A stretch of 13,180 bases of DNA from Podaxis mareebaensis (lineage: Eukaryota; Basidiomycota; Agaricomycetes; Agaricales; Agaricaceae), in the NCBI GenBank assembly GCA_018524725.1, contig JAEUWP010000284.1, positions 1 to 13,180 of the forward strand. Direction: 5' to 3'. The notes under the pieces were generated by a model, which worked only from the letters and a program-made list of their open reading frames with translations, was not told where the DNA came from and ran no database searches. Positions within the stretch are counted from its first letter, which is position 1. Every line of letters begins with the position of its first letter. Both the position numbers and the translations under genes were made by a program. Positions 8,749-13,180 of the stretch are shown piece by piece.

Positions 8749-9560
8749 GAACTCAACCACCTTCATCAACAGTGGCAACAGCATCGAGCTCAATGCACCT
8801 TAGCAGCCCCAGTTCAAGCCATGGACATCACCACTGCATCTGTAGAAGAACTCAATGCCCAGTTCAATGCCACTCAAGAGGCTGAATTTTTGGATGGTTC
8901 TGCTCAAGAAAACATCACTATTTACCCTGATGGTGTCAAGCCACTTGACCCACAAGATCCAGCTTTAGTGAATGCAGTATGGGCCTCTGAAGACACTTCC
9001 ACATCATCTTTTGTTGGCACAGTGATATATGATGATGACCACCATCCCAGCTGCATTTTGGAGGATAATCCTGATGATTCATATGTCCTCCCCTCTTCTA
9101 TCCCCCCTCCCAGAGACCACCTCATGTGGCCTTGTTTTGTCGATGGCCTGTCCACTCCTTCTACTTACATTCATGCCCTTATTGACCATGGCTGTCCCAC
9201 AGTCTTGATCTCAAATAAGGTGGCAGAAGGACTTTGCCTGCATAAGTTTCAACTTGATGTGCTGCTCGCAATGGGAGGTATAGGAGGAGGATCATTTTCT
9301 TGTATGGAATTCATAAGCTGCATGTTCATTCCATGGACAATGTCTGGACTGCATGTACTACTTGTGCTCTTGTTGTTCCCAACTTGCAATTTGACTTGAT
9401 CTTGGGCCTAGAATGGCTGTGTGCTAATAAGATCATTGTCAACATGGCAGAGGGCTCCATAATGGCCAAGAACTCAGAATACCTCTTGATAGATCCCACT
9501 TGCGAGGTCCACACCCCCCCTTCCTCATACATTCCCCTCCCAGCAGCTACTGCCAATCGT
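8749..9560 (+). pseudogene. pol: Gypsy protease region, split by a frameshift
   Basis: After the zinc knuckle the gag frame continues through an acidic linker to an aspartic protease motif, A-L-I-D-H-G-C-P-T-V-L-I, with the catalytic Asp at 9184-9186 and a D-H-G variant common in fungal elements. The later protease motif L-I-L-G-L-E-W-L (9396-9419) is read in a different frame, the one used by RT. An indel must therefore lie between about 9269 and 9300. Because the break falls inside the enzyme, decay is more likely than programmed frameshifting. The new frame then carries V-N-M-A-E-G-S wording typical after the L-G motif. The order fits one ancestral gag-pol. Confidence 0.82.
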
Positions 9561-11456
9561 GTTTCCCTGTCCCATGCACCCCCCTCAAGTGTTAAACAAC
9601 ATTGTGAGGAAGCAAAGACAGTTGCACAAGAAAATATGGCAAAGGTCTGTGAGGAGATTCAACAACACATTCCATATATTGAACCCATCAAACACCCCCC
9701 CTCCATGATATTTAATGCTATCTGCCAATGCATCACCTGCTTAGCTGCAACCCTTAGTCACAAACAATGCCTCAATGCTGTGGACAAGCAAGTTAAGGAA
9801 GAGTTCAAGGACATCTTCCCAGATGCTAAATCATCCAATCTCCCTTGCACTTCTTCTCCTGAACAACAGGAAAAATTCGCACATGCAGACACTGCCCTCA
9901 AGGATGAATTCAAGGATCTCTTCCCAGAAGTTCTCCCACATGTCAACAACTTGCCAAATGATGTACACTACTGTATTATCATCACAGCAGCAGACAAGAT
10001 CTGTGTCATAAGAGAATATTCATACCCCTGAAAATGGTGAGATGCATGGAAGAAACTGATAGACAAACACTTTAAAGCAGGTCAAATATGACCTTCTTGT
10101 TCTCCCTTTGCATCCCCCTCCTTTCTCATCACAAAATCTGACCCTTCTGCTGCACCTCATCAGGTAATTGACTACTGACATCTCAATGCATACACCATCC
10201 CTGACTGTTACCCTCTTCCACACATAGATGACATCTTATCTGACTGTGCAAAAGGAAAATTCTGGGCAAAAATAGATATGACCAACGCATCCTTCCAGAC
10301 AAGGATGCACCCTGAAGATGTCAAATATACCACATGTCACACACCATTCAGTCTTTATGAATGGAATGTCATGCCAATGGGCCTCTGGAATTCCCCCTCC
10401 ACACAGCAACATCATGTCCTCCACCATCTCATTGGGAAGATCTGTCACGTCTATTTAGATGACATCATCATCTGGTCCTTGAGTTTCAAGGAACATGTTC
10501 ACAATGTCTGCTCTGTACTCCAGGCTCTATGAGCCAACAACCTCCTCTGTTCTCTGAAAAAGTTGCAATTATTCTGTGACAAAGTCATATTTCTGGGTCA
10601 CTGAATTTCTAGGAAAGGCATCAAGGCTGATCCCACAAAAGTGTCTCAAATCCTTATGTGGACACATCCACACAATGCCACTGAGGTCCATCATTTCCTG
10701 GGACTTGTCAAATTCGTTGCCCATTTCCTCCCTGACCTTGCATGTCACACACATATTATTTACCCCCTCACCACAAAATCTGCTGACAAGTCATTCCCAA
10801 AGTGGCAAGAGAAGTACCAACATGCCTTCAATGCAATCAAAGAACTTGTCACCAGTTGCCAATGCCTCACAACCATTAATCACAACAATCCTGGCAACAA
10901 TAAAATCTTTGTCACTTGTGATGCTAGCATTACTGGAACTGGCACCATACTCAGCTGGGGTCCCTCATGGAAGGACTCATGACCTGTGGCTTTCAACTCT
11001 CAACAATACTCATCCACTGAATGACATTACCCAACTCATGAGCAGGAGTTGCTGGCTGTCATCTGTGCCTTGTGTAAATGGTGTTTGGACTTAATTGGAA
11101 TGCACTTCGAAATTTACACTGACCACAAAACCTTGCTGAACTTCAACACACAATGTGACTTATCATGTTGCCAGGCCCACTGGATGGAATTTCTATCCCA
11201 GTACAATTACAAATTTAATTACATTGCAGGAGTCCTTAACTGTGCTGTGGATGCTCTGTCCCATCTACCCGAAAACCCAGCTGCTGTTCACAAAGATCCC
11301 ATGATGGTGGCTGCCACCTTCCTCTCTGAATCCACAACCCTTCCTTTTACAATGCCCTCCATTTCCCCTCCTACTTCCACTCTGACATCCCCACCTGCAA
11401 CAGCCACCCCTGTTCTGAACCTCTCTTGTGAATCAACATTGCTACAAGACATCTGA
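9561..11456 (+). pseudogene. pol: Gypsy reverse transcriptase and RNase H region
   Basis: RT copies element RNA into DNA. Seen in order: the F-K-D-L-F-P-E lead-in, F-A-S-P-S-F-L-I, motif A A-K-I-D-M-T-N (Asp 10275-10277), Y-E-W-N-V-M-P-M-G-L, and Y-L-D-D (10452-10463). Both catalytic Asp sites are intact. The connection F-L-G-L-V and L-T-T-K follow. RNase H keeps Asp in V-T-C-D-A-S (10920), Glu in H-E-Q-E-L-L (11046) and Asp in Y-T-D-H-K-T-L (11121). It ends with A-V-D-A-L-S-H-L-P, where Arg is usual at the His. TGA stops lie at 10029, 10038, 10089, 10176, 10530, 10602, 10980, 11022 and 11454, nearly all where family members carry Arg. Length and order are normal; only point decay is seen. 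Confidence 0.95.
9791..9936 (+). repeat. In-frame 105-base duplication ahead of RT
   Basis: GAGTTCAAGGACATCTTCCC at 9801 and GAATTCAAGGATCTCTTCCC at 9906 are 105 bases apart, exactly 35 codons. They encode E-F-K-D-I-F-P-D and E-F-K-D-L-F-P-E. The second is in the normal place before the RT, next to L-P-H-V. The first looks like an extra copy or an internal repeat. Confidence 0.6.
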
Positions 11457-12500
11457 TCTGGCTATGGCAATGATCCATTCATCACCAAGGTTCGTGAAGC
11501 CATCAAAAGTGGAAGTGCATCAAACCTCAATCTATGTGAAGAGGATGGTCTCCTCTACAAGGGGAACTATATCATCATTCCCAACCACTGCACTCTTTGA
11601 GAACATCTTTTCCATCTTGCACATGACCAACTTGGTCATTTTGGTTTCAACAAATCATATGTAAACCTGCAAGAATCTTTCTACTGGCCAAACATGAGAT
11701 CAGACCTCCAACACTCATATATTCCCAGTTATGAACATTATCAACATAATAAATCCTCCATGTCATGTCCCACTGGTCCTCTCCATCCTCTGCCTCTTCC
11801 CAATGAATGCTTTTCCTCCATCACAATTGACTTCATTGGACCACTACTGGAAGACAATGGATATGACTTTCTGGCTACTGTAACAGACTGATTAGGAGCA
11901 GACATCAAACTCATCCCATGTAACTCCACTGTCATGTCTGAGGAGTTTGCAAGGCTGTTCATGGATCACTGGGTTTGTGACAATGGCTGTCCTTTGGAAA
12001 TTATCTCTGACCATGACCACCAATTCATGTCTAAATTCTGGAACCAATTTACTCAAATTCTGGGGATCAAACAACTTGCATCATCCACCTTCCATCCTCA
12101 GACTGATGGAGCCTCAGAGAGGATGAACAAAACAGTCATCCAAAGTCTATGCTTCTTTGTGGACCAGAACTAGAAAGGCTGGGTATCTGCCCTACCTCAC
12201 ATCCGTTTTAATATCATGAACTCTGTCAACACCTCTACTGGTCTCTCAGGTTTCCAACTTAAATCCACTCACTCCCCTCATCTCATCCCACCTCCCCCTG
12301 TCATTCCATGGAAGTCAACCAACATGGCTCTCAAAACCACCTGTGAAACAATCAAATCTATTAGATCACACATATATGAAGCTGAGGACAACCTCCTCAT
12401 GGCAAAGATCATACAGGCACACTATGCAAATGACTACAGGAATGAGGATCTGAACTACAAAATAGGTGATCATGTGTGGTTGAATACTGCAAACCAGTGA
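11457..12500 (+). pseudogene. pol: Gypsy integrase region
   Basis: Integrase inserts the DNA copy. The N-terminal zinc region keeps its His pair in H-L-A-H-D-Q-L-G-H (about 11610-11634), but both Cys of the expected C-x2-C are Tyr (11730-11732 and 11739-11741). The catalytic core is complete: Asp in T-I-D-F-I-G-P (11829), Asp in I-S-D-H-D (12009) and Glu in G-A-S-E-R-M (12117), with 35 residues between the last two. The following N-x-M-N-S-V-N-x-S-T-G block and G-D-H-V-W-L near 12465 are usual for the family. Stops: TGA 11598, TGA 11889, TAG 12171, TGA 12498. The zinc-binding and stop losses both make it inactive. Confidence 0.93.
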
Positions 12501-12938
12501 TGAGACTACATACAGAGAGGGTCAGGAAGAGTTGCCAAGTTCATGCCTCAGTATGACAGTCCCTTTGAGATCATAAAGGCCTATCTGGAAACTTCCTTGT
12601 ACACTCTCACTCTCCCAAAATCTGCTTGTTTCCACCCTACCTTCCATGTATCCCAACTCAAAACCTACATTCCAAATGATGACAATGCCTTCCCCTCCAG
12701 ACATCATGAGAACCCAGAACCCATTCTCACCACTGAAGGTGAATGGGAGCATGTAATTGAGAAGATCATTGACGAGTGACCTCAAGGCCGTGGAAAACAA
12801 TATCTGGTTTGATGGAAAGGGTTTGGTTCATCAGACAATGAATGGCTACCTGGAAGACTGTTGAAGGATAATGAGGCACTTGACATTTGGGAAAACAGGA
12901 GGAGAGAGGAATTTTTTTTAGGGGGTGGAAGGGTGTAA
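12501..12938 (+). pseudogene. pol: Gypsy integrase C-terminus with chromodomain
   Basis: After a second TGA (12501) the frame gives P-Q-Y-D-S-P-F-E-I-I, the Gypsy GPY/F-like module, then F-H-P-T-F-H-V-S-Q-L. A chromodomain follows at about 12735-12900: E-G-E-W-E-H-V-I-E-K-I-I-D, then K-Q-Y-L-V, W-K-G-F and N-E-W-L-P, with aromatic residues in place. Such domains steer integration toward methylated-histone chromatin. TGA stops at 12777 and 12810 sit where Arg is expected. The frame ends at TAA 12936-12938, inside the first five bases of the right LTR, so the LTR edge supplies the stop codon. Confidence 0.9.
12920..12933 (+). other. Polypurine tract of the Gypsy element
   Basis: AGGGGGTGGAAGGG is 13 purines of 14, directly before TGTAAGC of the right LTR. 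It is read as coding sequence (Gly-Gly-Gly-Arg) at the end of pol. The place is right for priming plus-strand DNA synthesis. Confidence 0.8.
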
Positions 12939-13064
12939 GCTGTGGGCTTGCTGTCATCCAAATATGGAATGATTGTTGTGTTGGATTAGGAAGGACATAA
13001 AGGGTGAGTTGGAACCATAGATAGGGGACTTTTTACTTCCTTCTTCACTACTTCAATGATCCCA
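12934..13064 (+). repeat. Right LTR of the Gypsy element (homologous 131 bp)
   Basis: It matches 6782-6912 without gaps. At the eight CpG-derived sites it carries mostly TG where the left copy has CA. It starts right after the polypurine tract. After 13064 the match stops and no copy of the five bases flanking the left LTR is seen. Confidence 0.85.
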
Positions 13065-13180
13065 ATGATGGGGCAGCAAATGGATTACTATTGAATATAA
13101 CAGATAAAAGAGATAATGTGAAGTGAAATATAAAATAGTATTACCAAAAGCCACACCCTAGCAAGTTTGTGGGGGACTCT
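13065..13180. other. Unassigned right flank
   Basis: AT-rich sequence after the right LTR match. It could be flanking DNA or LTR sequence not shared with the left copy. I see no gene or repeat in it. Confidence 0.4.

Larger units (their letters stand above)
6782..13064 (+). mobile_element. Ty3/Gypsy chromovirus LTR retrotransposon, inactivated
   Basis: A plus-strand element with a 131-bp direct repeat at each end (6782-6912 and 12934-13064), both starting TGTAAGC, and a polypurine tract directly before the right copy. Coding order is gag, protease, RT, RNase H, integrase, chromodomain, which defines a chromovirus of the Metaviridae. Gag and the first part of protease are in one frame (7453 to about 9290); the rest of protease to the chromodomain is in another (about 9300 to 12938). 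I count 19 premature stops: 17 TGA and two TAG. The five bases before the left LTR (GTAAG) do not match those after the right homology edge (ATGAT), so no target duplication is shown. It is not autonomous. Confidence 0.95.

Noticed and set aside
9269..9300. Programmed frameshift between gag and pol
   Set aside because: The frame change falls inside the protease, between the D-H-G and L-G motifs, so a programmed shift would split the enzyme. A decay indel fits better.

Overview
The window looks like a piece of nuclear, repeat-rich DNA from a filamentous basidiomycete, probably an Agaricomycete. The evidence is two decayed LTR retrotransposons whose motif wording (gag HYD..CHWYFDVKGIP, RT HVYLDDIIIW, integrase HNGIAE and SDRGGEY) matches the Copia and chromodomain-Gypsy families common in mushroom-forming fungi. 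The genus cannot be read from the sequence. I see no intact host gene, tRNA, rRNA, CRISPR array or bacterial-type operon.

Layout: 1-493 is AT-rich DNA with a cluster of short GC-rich hairpins. 494-694 carries a 54-bp tandem repeat folded as related hairpins, inside or beside the 3' LTR of the first element. 871-5356 is a Ty1/Copia element on the minus strand: gag, protease, integrase, RT and RNase H lie in one frame of 1491 codons, broken by 16 premature stops but by no frameshift that I can find. 5477-6365 is a 34-bp minisatellite of about 26 units, each built around the palindrome AGTAGAATTCTACT. 6366-6781 is a short spacer holding one unrecognised open frame. 6782-13064 is a Ty3/Gypsy chromovirus on the plus strand, with 131-bp LTR matches at both ends, gag and the start of protease in one frame, and the rest of protease, RT-RNase H, integrase and a chromodomain in another. 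13065-13180 holds nothing I recognise. The two elements are divergent, with their 5' ends facing the minisatellite.

The dominant signal is mutational. By hand count there are only about two dozen CpG dinucleotides in 13.2 kb, where several hundred would be expected. Nearly all inactivating changes are the ones CpG loss predicts: Arg to stop (TGA), Arg to Cys/His/Gln/Trp, and Asp to Asn after a codon ending in C. The two Gypsy LTR segments differ at 10 places, and 8 of these are reciprocal CA/TG pairs at former CpG sites. Outside those sites they are almost identical, so CpG loss has been much faster than ordinary substitution. This fits methylation-coupled or RIP-like silencing of transposons. 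I found no convincing new protein system; the window's interest lies in this mutational record, the minisatellite and the small hairpin families.
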